A DNA stretch of 64,000 bases from Moniliella sp. 'wahieum' (GCA_003971905.1 RSEE01000116.1:62001-126000), one strand, 5' to 3'; counted from the first letter of the stretch, positions 1 through 12,251 are shown. Numbers and translations are program-made. The notes: generated from the sequence alone by a model not told the origin.

Positions 1-1056
1 CTATACCTTCTGTGGGTATCTGGACCCAAGCCACTGAGTACCCCGTACTCGGTACTCACTCCACACGGACCTTGCCTCCCCTCTTGCGCCTTCTTTGTCT
101 CTCCCTAGTCCTTGTATATTTCTGCAACGGGTCGTCCTTCGCTCGCCCGTTGGGCTAGTAGGTTGGCTTTTGATCACGGTGATTTACGATACCCCCTACA
201 CTGATACTACTAGCCGCATTGTAAGCACTTCAAGTGTGAGCACGTGAGCACACAATCAAATGCGAAAACACTGTACTCACACTCGTTTGCTTCTTTCCTC
301 TCTGGTGCCCAGCCTGCGAGAGGAGCCTCGCATGTCCCTGATAGATCCTACACCGATTGAATCCCCTGTTATCATGTTGGTAATTGGGTGGCACTGTGGG
401 TTGGAATTTGGACTGAGTTGAGTACTGAGAGGAGCTCCTGGCCCTCTCGGTGCAGTGTCCCATTGCATTTTTTTGTAAAAAGGGAGATATGGCATACTAG
501 ATCACAGCGATGTAGCAGCGGTCAAGTGGTATCCCTCCTGCTCGTGGAGGCGGAGGAGGTGGGGGGCACGGTGGGCCGGTCCGAGAAAACAAAAGGACAA
601 AACGCGATCGAGGGGAGAGACGGAGAAGTGCACCAGAAAGATTGGGCATCGAGACGAACGAGCAGAGCGACCGAGAGAACAAGTCAAGGTTCGACGTTCA
701 CGCTTCAAGCGAGACACGATCCAAGCAAGAGGACAAGAGAGACAATTGGAGGAGCTACGGATAAGGAGTGGCGAGTGACGGAAGGAAGGAAGGAAGGAGA
801 ATATGGAAATGGTCGTGTGTTGGGACAAGGAACATCAGGAACGACATTGAGTCTAACTCCGCAGAGATCCAGCATCAAGCTTGAACCGTCGAGAGAGAGG
901 AGAGATCAGAGGAGAGAGGGGGAGGGGGGGGGGAGGGGGTGCAATTGAATTGGTGTACGAAGAGCCGTGCGAGAGTAGCGCGTGTTGGAGACCGATCCGA
1001 AGGGAATTCAATCCATCAACGTACGAACATATACTTCAGTTGCTTGAATTGTGCAC
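1..1056. other. Intergenic 3' flank of the OPT gene
   Basis: No convincing gene is seen. Both strands have open frames, but their composition is not protein-like. The stretch from about 560 to 930 is strongly purine-rich on the plus strand and ends in a G-run near 926-941. Base composition is less GC-rich than in the neighbouring coding DNA. Confidence 0.6.
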
Positions 1057-3907
1057 CTAGCTCGACCCTGACGAAGGCGGGATCGGGTTGGGCAACCAGA
1101 GTCCATTGGGTGCCGGGGCAAAGCCCAAGGGGGGAACGGGCTTGTTGACCAACTCCAACGCGCCCTGCAACGTATTGGTTTCCACCCGGTTGCCCCACCA
1201 GAGGTTTTCGCCGTTGAACGCATTGTCAACCGCGAGCTTGTTCGTGTTGGGCAACTCGAGACAAATGTCAATCAAAAACGACATAAGGGAGCTACCGGCG
1301 GTAAAGCCAGCGGACAAGACGTAATTGTAATCGGTCCAAAACTCAAAGTAATGCCGACGCAAAAAGTACTGGAAAAACCATCCGACCAAGAACCACGACG
1401 TAAAGTTGATCCCTGTCGCGGGGGGCATCATGCCCGTCGCACCAAAGAAGACGGGCCAGTTGATGAACCGCACCCACGAGTTGGGGTACTTTCTAGCCAA
1501 AAGCCAAGTAGGGATCGGGATCAAGGCTCCCACAATGAACATGATGTTCAGCGCACCGTAGGTTTCCCCCACGGCAAACGTGCGCCCTGGGCCAATTAGG
1601 CCCCAGATGATACTCGCTGCAGGGGTCAAAACGCGGGATCCAGTCAGTGAGAGTTCTCACAAGGGAGAGAAAGAAGAAGAAGAAGGCCGAAGGGTTAAAA
1701 GGGAGACGAACCTGAGTAAAATGTTTTCTGTGAGGCACAGGTAAAGTGGGCCGGACTGATTTTCTGGTTGGGGTCAACGCCACAGAGGTTGTGGGTCGAC
1801 TTGAAGAGGAACGCAGTCACGCCCACCTGGACAAAGCAGGCCCAGATGGTGGAGACGATCTGGGCCCAGAACATGTCCCGAGGCGGAACTTTCATATAAT
1901 GCCCCAGCTTCAGGTCTTGGAGAAACGTGACGGATTGGACCATGGTGATGTACCCAAACGTTTTGAAAATCATCATTGCAATCGGTCGCCCTGGGAGCGC
2001 ATAGCCCACAATCAACTCACTAATCACGTTGAGCCCAGGAGTGTTGGACGTGACGGCGGTAATGATGCCGATCGGGACGGTGTACACGGCACTCATCACC
2101 AAGGCCACCACCAACATCCAAATGGGCAATTGCGTCTTGTACACGTACACGGACGGCACTGCCATCCCAAACGAAATCAAAAACAGTACCCCATACCACC
2201 AGTACGGCACCTCTTTGTACCGCGACATGAGGCGGGCGTGGATGTCGGGTTCCTCATGCAACGACCGCTTGACTTGCCGCACAATGTCGCCCCAGTAAAA
2301 CAGAGCGACTTGGCTCAGGGTGGAAGTGATGACACCAAAGCCAACGCCATAGCTGATCATAAATGTCTGCACAAGCACAGGATACGAAATAAAAGGGGTC
2401 AGTGGTGTCCTGATCATCAACAGCTAGCCACAATTCGACCCGGCCGTTTTTGGGTTTCCAAAAGGTAAAGGTGGAAGAGGGGGTAGGGGGGATCATGCGA
2501 GGCGACGTACGGCGCTAAGGTATTCCTTGGAATAGGACATGTACTTGTCGAGGTCCAGCTCGTAGTTTTCATTCACCACAAAATCCACCGAGTACGACTG
2601 ACCAAAGCGGTCGTAGATACCATTGTTGCTGAAACTGAGGTAGCCCGTGTAGCGCGCATTGGTGGCCCACAGGATGGGCGCCACAAACCCAATGATCAAC
2701 ACGTACCCCACAATCGTATTGAGAATCGCAAACCACGGTACATACATGGGCGAACCCAAGGCACTGGTGACTTGCATCCAATCGAGCGAGATCATGTTGA
2801 ACCCGATCCCGCCCGAACCACCAAAGACAATGTTGACGCCCTTGTTTTTGGGTGCGGCCCAGGTAGGCCAGGAAAAGACAGACAGACCAGTAAACAGGTA
2901 GGAGGGCACAACTTGCCACAGAAACAGCGTGACACCTCCCACGGTAAACATCTTGAACCGGGACCAGCCACGGAAACTGCCCACTTTTTTGTTTTCGTGC
3001 ATCGAGGTAAGGAAGGCCGTGTTGGTCAGGTTGATGGGCCAGATCATCGACGCGGGCCAAACAAGGATCTGGCGACAAAATCCTGCGTAGGAAAATCCAA
3101 TCATCTGCGTGGCCAGCGTGAGCATGATCATGTACCCCGCCGTCATGTGCTGGCCATAAAACGCGTGCTGCGAGATGAAGATGTCGGTACTGTAGGGGTA
3201 CCGACACCGACGGTGGCCATCACCGAGATCATGGTGTGTTCCTTGATGTTGAACGGACCCGGGTTGATCCAGCCGGGCAGCGGCCAGGTTTGCGGGTAGG
3301 GAATTTTGGCCATGGCCACCGATGGGGTAGGCAAACAGTTGCACTGCGATCGACGGGAAGGTAATCACGGGCCACTGGGTTGGCGCGCGGTAAGATGGTG
3401 TGGGAGGGGGGGGGGTTAGAGAAGAGGAGGGCGAGAGGACGGTTAGAAAAAAAAAACAAAAAATATTTATCCAACAAAGAAGAGAGTGACGAGGAGAAGA
3501 GAGAGAACATACCTGGGCGGAGAAGTACATGTTGATGCCACTGAGGACGGTGCAGGCAATCATGCCGATGAACCAGGCGCGGAAGGTGTTGGCCTTCATG
3601 GTGGGATCATCGAGGTTGCTGACGGCGGCACGGACCTCGGGGTAGATCGAGTCGTCTTCAATCACATCCTCCAGGCGCATCTCGGCCTTCTGGTCGCCCT
3701 TGGTCAGCGCACGGTCCGCCTCGCGCAGCAAGGCGGGATCGAGGTTGGGGTCGTTGAGGCGGCCATCGACGATTTCGTGGCGAATGTCGCGCTCGATGGA
3801 GCCAAAGGCAGCCTCATGGTCCAGCTGGTAGGGAGCGGAAGGTGGAGGAAGCCTTCGGTGAGGGCGTCCTTGGACTCGTCCTTGTCGGCGTGGTATGCGG
3901 GCTGCAT
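1057..3907 (-). CDS. Oligopeptide transporter, OPT family
   Basis: Proton-coupled uptake of small peptides or related metal/thiol conjugates across the plasma membrane is the family role; the substrate cannot be read from sequence. Four exons are inferred: 3907-3513, 3374-2511, 2366-1712 and 1616-1057, about 824 codons, a normal OPT length. Donors are GTATGT, GTACGT and GTTCGT; all acceptors are CAG. The OPT signature NPGPFNIKEH lies near residue 168, and many hydrophobic segments follow. The C-terminal part includes ASIIWGLIGP and YNYVLSAGF, typical of the family. The start is the ATG at 3907 (MQPAYHADKDES), preceded by a TATA-like box. Three local frame changes are needed: near 3835 in the N-terminus, and a compensating pair near 3318 and 3198; the last looks like a missing C in a C-run. 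Family assignment is firm. Confidence 0.92.
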
Positions 3908-3959
3908 GGCGCGGGGGGCACACGAGCGGACGCAAGAAGCGCAGGGGACGGCGCGGGGG

Positions 3960-3968
3960 GTTATATAC
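3960..3968 (-). promoter_or_regulatory. Putative TATA box of the OPT gene
   Basis: On the minus strand the sequence reads GGTATATAA, about 55 bp before the chosen ATG at 3907. The spacing is close to that seen for the TATA box of the secreted-protein gene at 62.8 kb. Function is inferred from motif and position only. Confidence 0.45.
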
Positions 3969-4796
3969 CATGGGCGATGGGCGGGGGTGGTGGTGGCGCG
4001 GAGTGGCGTGGCGTGGAGTACGGATGGGGTGGTGGGCAGAGACATGGCATGCGCTCGCATTCGCTGCCTGCGCTCTGCTGCTGCAGGGGGAGCACTGCCT
4101 CGCACCCCAGCGCTCGCCCACTAGCTCGCACTGCCCCACACTGCCTCGCACCGCCTCGCACTGCCCGTCTCGCCTCCGCAAATGGCCGCACACTGCCCCG
4201 AAGGGCGAGCGCGCGCTGCACTGGCGCCGTGCCTGCGCTGCCCGCAGAGTGCAGGTGGTGCGCCCCCGTACGGCGCCAGCCCCGACATAGCCCCCTGGCC
4301 ATGCACGGGGCAGCTGGCGCGTGCTGCGGTCGCTCTGCGGGCGGTGCATGTGCCTCCCTGCCTCCCTGCAGCCCACCTCGTGCGCCCCCCACGGCCCCAC
4401 CCTCACGCGCACGCCCATGTCCATGCTGCTGGCCAACACGTGCCCGCCCCTCCCACCCACCACCACCATCCGCATCCTCAGGCAACCTTAACCCCACACC
4501 CCCCTCCGTAGTCGGATTGTAGGCACCGTCACGAGGATGTGCAAATCGCATTCAGTTATTGCCGACAGGCGCAAACATCCAACGACCATGATGACCAGTG
4601 CTTAATACCAATAGTGTACCGCCGGTGTATTATACCCCATCCCGGAGACGCCTCCAAGTCAATGCTCTGTGCCCAACGACGACAATCCGCGAGAGACACG
4701 TACGCACGGCGTTCGCCGTGTATGAATCTTCTCCAACGCCGCTGTCCGGCGAAGGCAGTGCTGGGCATCCGTACTACTACCCGTGGTCGACTCCGC

Positions 4797-5496
4797 TCAC
4801 CATGTATAATGTAGAGGGAAGCAAGGCGTATTTGACACTGCAAACAGTCTATATAGTAACCCAGTTTGGACTCTCATTCTGCGAGGAAGAGGACAACTAA
4901 TGGTCCGTGCACGTCCCTTGCGGCCAGCACGATACCCGTGGCATACTGCATCAGGCCAGAACGTCTCGTTAATTGTCTCGATCTTCCGCACTGCTTCCTC
5001 TTGGGCCACACTTTTTTGTCCGTCGAATGCCACATGCCACCAGAAGTCGCGAGAAGGAGAAGTATCGAGATTCTCATCAATCCTCGTCCTCTGCCCTGTG
5101 ACTAGTGATGTGACTCTCTTCTATAACAGGGGCGCGGGCACGGACTTGCTCTCTGCCCCGCCACATGGCCTCTTTCTCCTGTGGCACTGCATCCCACTCC
5201 TTGGGCCGAGACGCTACTAAGAGTAGGACCTTACAATCGTCAAAGATTTTCCCATTTGCCCTACTACTACTATTACTCCCAGCGTTTCCTTTCGCGTTGG
5301 GCAGACGTCTAGTACCCAGGGTGCCCCCCCCCGACACCATCTCCTCTGCCGTTGGTACCAATATGATCTCTGCCGATCTGATTTCTGTTGTGGTTACATA
5401 AAACGACCCGACCCTCTGGCTTGGTTCGTGCGGTTCTTCAACTAAGTCGAAGTCAGTCGCATTGCAGTCAGCATGGGTTCCGTCTTCGAGCGTCAA
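4797..5496 (-). other. Weak coding-like stretch, possible gene relic
   Basis: Two adjacent minus-strand frames read like ordinary protein rather than GC-driven noise: one at 5496-5077 contains KIFDDCKVLLLVASRPKEWD, and one at 5033-4797 contains VAQEEAVRKIETINETFWPD. They are not in one frame, and no start, domain or splice pattern could be recognised. It may be a decayed or frame-shifted small gene, or chance. Confidence 0.15.
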
Positions 5497-5865
5497 TCTT
5501 CTTGCGCCCGGTTCGTGCGTTTATAACGAGGATCTTCGCACCATCTGTCATGCTCGGCTGGGATCGTACATGTGACACCTCCGTCTGCCGTGCCGCGTTC
5601 GCTACCGAGGGAGCAGTATGTGACCCGTTTTGTCGCATATACACGCACTATAGCCTTCTACGACCGACACTTTCCCTTCTCGCTCCTCCCTACCGTTGCA
5701 TCGCGATCCCAGTGGCACTGCAAGCGCCTGGGATCGTCTGGTCATAGTGCACATACTCTACTAGAGCCGACTTGAATTGCATCTGCATCCGATCCGCCTC
5801 GCCGCTCGCTCCGGGGCACCGGTTGGCGGCGGGGAACCTTCCTAGCTTGCCTACGCGTTCCCTTT

Positions 5866-5950
5866 ACGCCTTTAGCCTTAGCCTTCAGCCTAAGCCTGAG
5901 GCTGAGGCTTAGCTGTCTGTCCCTTTAGGCTTAGCGGTACGCCCTAAGCC
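5866..5950. repeat. Short GCCTAAG-type repeat cluster with inverted copies
   Basis: Several copies of TTAGCC, GCCTAAGCC, GAGGCT and GGCTTAG occur within 85 bp, in both orientations, so the stretch could fold into a hairpin. It lies just downstream of the minus-strand stop at 5984, in the likely 3' UTR of the acyl-CoA-binding protein gene. Confidence 0.6.
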
Positions 5951-5983
5951 TGGACGGGGGCCTTGGTGGTACCTGCGCTGTTG

Positions 5984-7936
5984 CTAGCGTGCGCCAGCAC
6001 CCGTACGCTCTTCCGCAACAAGCGCAGCAACACGAGCGGATCGCTCGCCCGTCACACGCCGCACCAGCACCAGCACCGCAGTGAGCAGGAGTGTGACACT
6101 GAGCGTGTCGAGCGCCACGCGCGCGGCGAGGTACGCCAAAGCCAACCCGATGCGTACCGGGCGCAGAGAGCAGCACGTTCCCCAGCGCATGACCGACAGT
6201 GGGTGTATGCGTGGACGTGTGTGGCTGCGTAACGTCCACCCCCACCCCCATGCCATGCCCAAGTCTCTTCCGTCCCCGTCGCGCGACAGACCCAGGACAA
6301 CTCGCATATCTTGCGCGGCGTTCCACAGCGCGCGGCGTAGGGGGACCAGTGCGCCAGCTGGGCTCGACGTTCCCACCCACCAGAACGGAGTCCCCCTGCC
6401 CCTCCCCTCCGGCCCCCATCCCGGTTCCCATTGGGCCTTCTAGAGCCGCGCGCTGCTCTACGCGCGTCATGCGGTCGTGCAGCCCAAGCAAACTCGCTTG
6501 GATCCGCTCCAGCGCCACGTCACCGCATCCGCGCGCGTCGACCCGAGCCTCACCGAGCCGGGGTGCGATCCCACATCAGAAATCCGAGGTAGACGAGCTT
6601 CTGCCTCACCTTGCGCGTGCGCGTGCGGGTATGCTTGCGTTTGTGCTTGGCTTGTCTGGGCCGAACCAGCGCCGAGCCACTACGGCCTCCGACCGACGAA
6701 GCAGCGTAGGTTGACGATCCGCCCCGGGCCGCACCGGACGGTACAGTCCCGCAGTTGGATGCGCCAAGGGCCCGGCCGGTTGACCTGACACGCTCTGCGG
6801 CCCCGCGGGGGGCGGGTAGCGGCCCGACCAGGCGTGGGACAGACCGCTTTCGGACCCAGGCTGTTGCCACTGCGATTGCGATTGCGCGTGCGATTGCGCG
6901 TGCGGGTGCACGTGTGGTTGTGGCGGTGGCGGGTGGGGGTCGGGACCTGGGTCGAGGACGAACCCAGCTCGTCCCGGTCCCTAACCCTCCTTCCTGGTGG
7001 GAGGGGGTGCGCAGCAGCACGTCCGAAGCGGGGTAGTGCGGCTTGGTGGTGGCGCTAGCACTGGCGCGGGATGCTGATGTCACCGACTCGCACCCGGCCG
7101 GCTGAGGCGCTGCGAACCCCATCGGAAGTGGGTAGGACGAAGTTAGTGGTAGTTGTGGTAGTGTGGTGGTGGGGGGGGGAAGGCTGCCATACCACCTCCC
7201 GTCTTACTAGAGAGCGAGGGGGGCGGGGAGGCCAAGGTAGAGCTAGAGGTTGGGTGGTGGTGTCGGGCTGCGCGCGGTGCCGATCCGGACGCACCAGTCG
7301 TCTCCCCTCCTTCGTCGCCTCGCCTCGCCATCGTCATAGTATCTTGGCTGCGGGGGGAAGCGCGGGAGCACCGGACGGGACGCGCGGGTGCGAGTCGGAT
7401 TGCGAATGCGATTGCGAATGCGAATGCGAATATGAATGCGAATGCGAATGCGGATGGGAGGGGGAAGGGAATCCTCCTCCTCCTCCTCCTCCTCCTCCTC
7501 CTCATCGTCGTACTCGTCATACTGGCTGCCTTCGCCGGTAGCGTCCGAGTCGGTATAGTCCTCATCAGTAGTGACCAGGTAGAGTCCATGACCTGTTCCG
7601 CGATCTGGTCCGAAAAGTTCTCCAACTCGTCAATCACGCCATGGCCTGGGGCCGATCGCGGTAGCGGCGCAAGGTGCGCAGCATAGCGCCATCAAAGCTG
7701 CTTTGCGTCGCGGGCACGGAGGCCGCGTCGCGCAGCCCCACCATCCCACTTGGGCGCGCCCGAGCATGAGAGCGCCGGGGCCGCGGCGCACTGACATCCT
7801 CGGTCCTTGCTTGTAGAGGCTGTACAGCGCCAGCTTTTCCTCGTACGACGTCTGGATCGGCGGCCGGCGGCGGCAGCGATTGCGCAATGGCCACCGTGTG
7901 GCTGAACAGCGCGTCGATCACATCGTCGCTGCTCAT
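5984..7936 (-). CDS. ATG37/ACBD5-like acyl-CoA-binding membrane protein
   Basis: Likely a tail-anchored acyl-CoA-binding protein; relatives act at peroxisomes in pexophagy and organelle contact. The start is the ATG at 7936 (MSSDDVIDALFSHTVAIAQS). It is followed within about 30 residues by IQTSYEEKLALYSLYKQ, the acyl-CoA-binding consensus. A shifted copy of the RPG...GRAKWDAW segment follows, then an acidic linker (EDYTDSDATGEG and a Glu run at about 7470-7560) and a long Ser/Pro/Gln-rich middle. Near 6515-6440 comes the coiled-coil-like ALERIQASLLGLHDRMTRVE. A hydrophobic segment (LAARVALDTLSVTLLLTAVL) lies close to the C-terminus, with the stop at 5984. ACBP, coiled coil and C-terminal membrane segment in this order match the ATG37/ACBD5 architecture. 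Several frame changes are needed within the ACBP domain and the middle part. Another membrane-bound ACBP is the main alternative. Confidence 0.75.
7399..7503. repeat. Coding microsatellites (GCGAAT)n and (CTC)n
   Basis: About nine GCGAAT-like hexamers (7399-7454) are followed by an uninterrupted CTC run (7472-7503). On the minus strand the CTC run encodes the poly-Glu part of the acidic linker of the acyl-CoA-binding protein, so its length is probably variable between strains. Confidence 0.8.
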
Positions 7937-8411
7937 CGCGGCGGGCGCAGGGCTTGGGGCGATGGGAGAGCGCAGCGATGGCAGCGCAGCCGACGCCGAT
8001 GGCCACCGGCGCTGGGGTGGTGGGCGCGCCGGGCTGGACGCGGGCGGGGCATTCCGCCCAGCGGGCACGGGGGCAGTGTGCCGGTGCTCATGCAGGCGGC
8101 GCGGGGCGCTGCGAGAGGGTTAAATGTAACCCCACCACACACGCTTCGATCCTACGGTGTAACCCCCCTCCCGACACCACCATCACCAGGTGGGAACGAA
8201 GCCAGGGATTAACAAGGGAACGAATTCCATCCATCTATCCATCTATCCATCTACCCATCCACCCATCCACTAATCTATCCATCCACCCATCCATCAATCA
8301 AAGCAGCCAGTGAAGTGCGAAAGTGTCAAGTGGAAGTGGGAAGTGGGAAGGGGAGTGTGAGGAAGCGTGCGGGGTAAGCTACAACCACTGCAGGACGGAC
8401 GACGACGACAG
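7937..8411. other. Intergenic space with a CCAT/CTAT microsatellite
   Basis: This space separates two co-directional minus-strand genes. A 4-bp microsatellite of CCAT, CTAT and CACC units occupies 8226-8300. No gene is seen. Confidence 0.7.
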
Positions 8412-11292
8412 TTAGCTCGACGTGGCAGTCACCGTGCTCTCGGGCGCAGGAGAGGCCTTGGTCTCCTTTTGCTTTTCCGTTTCCTTCTCCTCCTTCTTGC
8501 TTTCGGCCTTGGGTTCGACCTTCGTCTCAGGTTTCACCTCGGGCTTCACCTCAGGTTTGGTCTCCGGCTTGGGTTCAACCTTCGCCTCGGGCTTCACCTC
8601 GGGCTTGGCCTCAGGCTTGGCCTCGGGCTTGGACTTGGGGGCATTGTTGGCGTCGGACTTGGACTTGGTCTCCGAGGTAGGATCGGGAGTAGGCTCCACC
8701 TTGGTTTCCACCTTGGGTTCCGACTTGAGTTCCTTGCCACTGGGCGCACTCTTGCCCTCGCCAGCTTTCTTGTCCTTGCCCGAGTCCTTGCCCGAGTCCT
8801 TGCCGGAGTCCTTGCCCGTGTCCACCGCCTTGGAGCTGTCCTTGCCTTTGCCAGGGGGGTCCTGCCCCGCGCGTTTGTCCTCGCCCTTCTTCTTGCCCTT
8901 GCCGCGCGCACGACGGTCACGCTCATCGGCCGTGTCGGGATCGGTACCCTGGACGGAAACGACTGATCCCGTCTTCTTCCTCTCCTCCTTCTTGCTGTCC
9001 TTCGTGTCTCTCTTGCTCCCCCCTTCTTTTTTGGGACCGGTAGGATTGCTGTTACTGTTACTGTTGCTGTTGCTGTTGTTGCTGTTATTGTTGTTGGTGT
9101 TGTTGGTGGAGGGAGGATCAGGCTTCTTACGCTCGCGAGCTTGGTCAGACGAGGCAGTGCGTCCATCGCGTTTAGGCCGGAAAGCACGTTGCAACGTCGG
9201 GCGTACACGTCCTACCTTCGCGCGTAGTCAACACGGCCCTCGTCGCACCCAATTGCAACGCTTCCTGCACCGCCGCCTCCGACGCAAACGTCACGTGTGC
9301 AAACCCTTTTTGAGCCCCAGTCGCACCAGCACTAGCACCACGAGCATCCGAGTCCGTGTCTCCCCCTCCGCCACCTCGACTACCCCCACGCGGGTTGTGC
9401 GTGGGGATGGTAATGTCCGTAATCTGCTTGGCCAGCGCAGGTGGGAAGTAACTTTGGATCGCCAATGGCGTCACGGGCAACGCACTGCCCAACCCGGCCA
9501 TGTGGAGCGTCAACACTGGTTCCCCACTCTGACCAGTCCCAGACCCAGTCCCAGCCCCGGTCCCAGTCCCCGACGCCGACGCCGAGGCAGAACCGCGAGC
9601 AGCGGCACTAGGTCCGCCGCTGGCCTGAGCGGGGACGTGCCGGACCGACCGCCGGCACCGGCACCGGTACCGGGCCCGGCGGACGCAGCAAGGGCGGTAC
9701 GGTCCCACGGCGCAGGGCCGCGCGCGGGCGGGGGGGGTTGTTTCGGAAGACTGGCCGGGGCAGGCGGGAGCGAAGCGGGTTTGAGAGCGGAAGCGGAAGC
9801 GGGGGCGGGTGCTGCTGCTGCTGCAGTGGCGGCGGCGGGTGTGGTCTGGTTCGGAGCTGGACCTGACGCTGGAACTGGTGCCGAAGCGGGAGCAGGGGCG
9901 AGAGCGGGTGCTGGGTTGGGAGCTGGAAGCTTGGAAGGAGCCGCATGGCCCGCGCGGCGGTAGGCAAAGTTGAATCCTTGCGACTTGGTCGTGGCTGAGA
10001 TACGGCCTTGGTGAACATCGAGGGTGAGGGAGCCGTGGGCGGCATCGGGCAAGTTCCAGTTCCAAATGTTTTTCCAGGTTGCCTCTTCGGCAGCCGAGGG
10101 GTGGGGGCCGCGCCGCCGCCTGCTTGGGACGGGGTGGGTCCGGCAGGAATGCGGTTAATGACGGCCAACGCGTTGCGGAGGAGCACACGTTGGTGATCGT
10201 CAATCACTTCTTCCACCTTGGTCTTGACTGTGTCCCATACCTCGTAAAAGGCGTTGCGGGAAGCGATGAGCTTGGCACGGAAGTTTTCCGGGTCGTGCTG
10301 GACGTTGAACTCATTGTAGGATACAGCGTAGCGGAAGTGCAAGCCGGCCGAGATGGTCAGGTCGGCACGCAACGCAATGGCCAGCAGCGCCAACAAGCCT
10401 TCCCGCCCTGGCGCGACATGGGTCAAGAGCAAGCGCGTCTCGGATGCATCGTACACTTTTGTGCTGTATCGATCAGCTCGCCAATCTGCAACAACGTTGT
10501 CCACATCGTTCCTTGACCCCCGGCAATCGTCGCGTTGCCCAGTCCATTGTCAAACAACTTGTGCATCACCACCGTTCCGCCCAGGCCGAGCAAGCGCAAG
10601 CGCACGCCACCCACCTCGATTGCCCGTGTCGTAGCCTCGTCGAGGACATGGAGATTGTGCACGCTGTACTCGCCCGTGCGGAACTTCTCGAGGACCTCGA
10701 CGTCTTCACAGGCGCCCCAGACGGTGAACACGGGCACCTGCAGCGTCAGCTGGCCCGAGAGCAATTGGGGGAACTCGGAGAGAAGCTGGGCGGTGCCCTG
10801 GTGGGCGACGGCGGTGCGCAGCGCGGCGTTGGCCACGGGACCCGAGCCGCCCTCGAGCGACAGCAGACGGGAGCGCTCGTGCTCGGGCACAAGGGGCGAG
10901 TACTGGATGAGGTGGCGCAGGGTGCGGTCCGAGATGCGCTCGAGGCTCGACTGCTCGTAAAACGCAAAGTCGCCCGTGTGGATGACGGCGTCGGCCTGGG
11001 TCTCGGCCGCGAGCTGGTTGAGGAGCGCGAGCTTGCCTGCGGGATAGGGTTGGTCAGCGAGTGTGGCAGGAGAAGACAGATGGTAGGGAGGGCGGGGGGA
11101 GTACGCACCACGCACATCGGCAATGCACAGGATGCGGCCATGGGGGCCGTCGATGACGTGGACGCCGTCGCTGACGGCGGAGGGCGTGAGCTGGAGGGCG
11201 GGGGCGGGGGCGTGTGGGTGCGGGTGGGGGTGTGGCGGGGGCTGCTTGTGTGTGGGGGCGGCGGCCGCGGCGGCGGGGGCGGGCGTGGCCAT
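8412..11292 (-). CDS. DUF2433 calcineurin-like protein with RRM-like segment and lysine-rich tail
   Basis: Fungal DUF2433 proteins are related to metallophosphoesterases; substrate and role are unknown. Exon 1 (11292-11109) ends in RILCIADVRG; a 72-bp intron (donor GTGCGT, acceptor CAG) joins it to KLALLNQLAAETQADAVIHT. The family continues with HTGDFAFYEQSSLERISDRT, VFTVWGACEDVEVLEKF, LLLTHVAPGREGLLALL and WKNIWNWNLPDAAHGS. After an Ala/Pro-rich spacer (about 9950-9600) comes an RRM-like segment containing KGFAHVTFASEAAVQEAL (about 9540-9215). Then follows a basic tail with Asn/Ser runs, four GKDS units and many KPE/KVE units, ending at 8412. At least four frame changes are needed; the one near 10460 looks like one missing A in an A-run. 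Earlier in-frame ATGs exist at 11400 and 11391, so the N-terminus is uncertain. Confidence 0.85.
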
Positions 11293-12251
11293 GGCGGGGG
11301 TGCGGGTGGTGGGGAGGCAGAGGGGCGGATGGAGGCCGAGGCCGAGGGGCGGATGGATGCGCTTTCGCTTTGGGCGGCCGGCGTGGCGCATCCCGCCCAC
11401 ACAGGCGCCGTGCCCGCCCCCTCAACCCTACTGTGCCCGCGCGCGCCCCTTGCAGTTGGAGGTAACCTGAAATGGTCACGTCGGAATCAGCACTTCCGCC
11501 CGCTGGATGGGTTCATCACGAATCACTAATCACTACCGGCGATGATGGATGAAGCGACGCTTGGACGATGCGCAAGCGGCGTCGCAGGCACCGCCCATCC
11601 GTGCGTGGCCCAGCCGCCGTCCGATGCAGATGACCAATCCGGCCCAGACCGAGCACGGAAGCAAGGCAGCAAAGATACACAGAAATGACGAGGATCGATG
11701 AGCGAGATGACCGGTGACCGGTGACCCCAGGCGCGTGTGGCTCGTGCGGTCAGCGTGCTGAGTGGTGCTGAGCAGGGCAGGTGCGTAACTCAGCGTTGAG
11801 ATTGAGTGAGGTTGAGGGTGAGGCCGAGGTTGAGCGGGGCACTCAGTCGCACTGCGGCCTCAGACCGAAGGAGGACGTCCGGACGAGGGGCGCTGGGGCG
11901 GCCGCGCGCGAGTGTGCCCCCGTGCGGCCCCTTCAAAGTTTGGACCGGCCAGCAGGGGGCGTGTGTCCTCGGGCCTCTGCACCAGCCCAGTCTCCCGCCG
12001 CGTGGCTGCGTCGCCAGTGTGATATTTTTCCAAGTTCAGTGAGTCCTACGCAGTGAGTCCTCCGTTGAGCACCCGCTGTGTCTGCGCTTGCCTTGGGGCG
12101 AGCAAGAGGCTGCTGGGGTGCTTCGATATCGTATCGATGGGGGCCTCCTAGATCGCACGTCGTAACTGGCACCTGGCAGCCCCCACGGGTGCCTGTCTCC
12201 TGTTCCCCGTTGCTCTCTCCCTCCTCCTTCCCTCTGCCACCACCGGCTGCC
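11293..12251. other. Divergent promoter region, DUF2433/ACOT9
   Basis: This 959-bp space separates the starts of a minus-strand gene and a plus-strand gene, so it should hold both promoters. No TATA box close to either ATG was found. Short repeats of GGTGACCGGTGACC (about 11708-11724) and GAGGTTGAG types (about 11800-11835) occur. No gene is supported. Confidence 0.6.

Larger units (their letters stand above)
3969..5983. other. Intergenic region between two minus-strand genes
   Basis: The part from 3969 to 4510 is very GC-rich, with repeats of the CTGCCTCGCAC type; its long open frames look like GC artefacts. From about 4510 to 5800 composition is more balanced. That part holds a weak coding-like minus-strand stretch, listed separately. 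No complete gene is supported. Confidence 0.5.

Noticed and set aside
388-948. A 186-residue plus-strand frame near the window start
   Set aside because: It starts at GTG, is dominated by Arg/Glu/Gly from a purine-rich stretch, and has no domain or conserved pattern.
3842-4551. Several overlapping long frames on both strands upstream of the OPT gene
   Set aside because: GC-rich DNA with few stop codons. None shows conserved motifs, and the TATA box and OPT start lie here.
8422-9963. A 513-residue plus-strand open frame opposite the DUF2433 tail
   Set aside because: It is the antisense of the KPE/KDS-repeat and Ala/Pro-rich coding DNA. Its Leu/Gly/Ser repeats are shadows of those repeats, while the minus strand carries the conserved domain.
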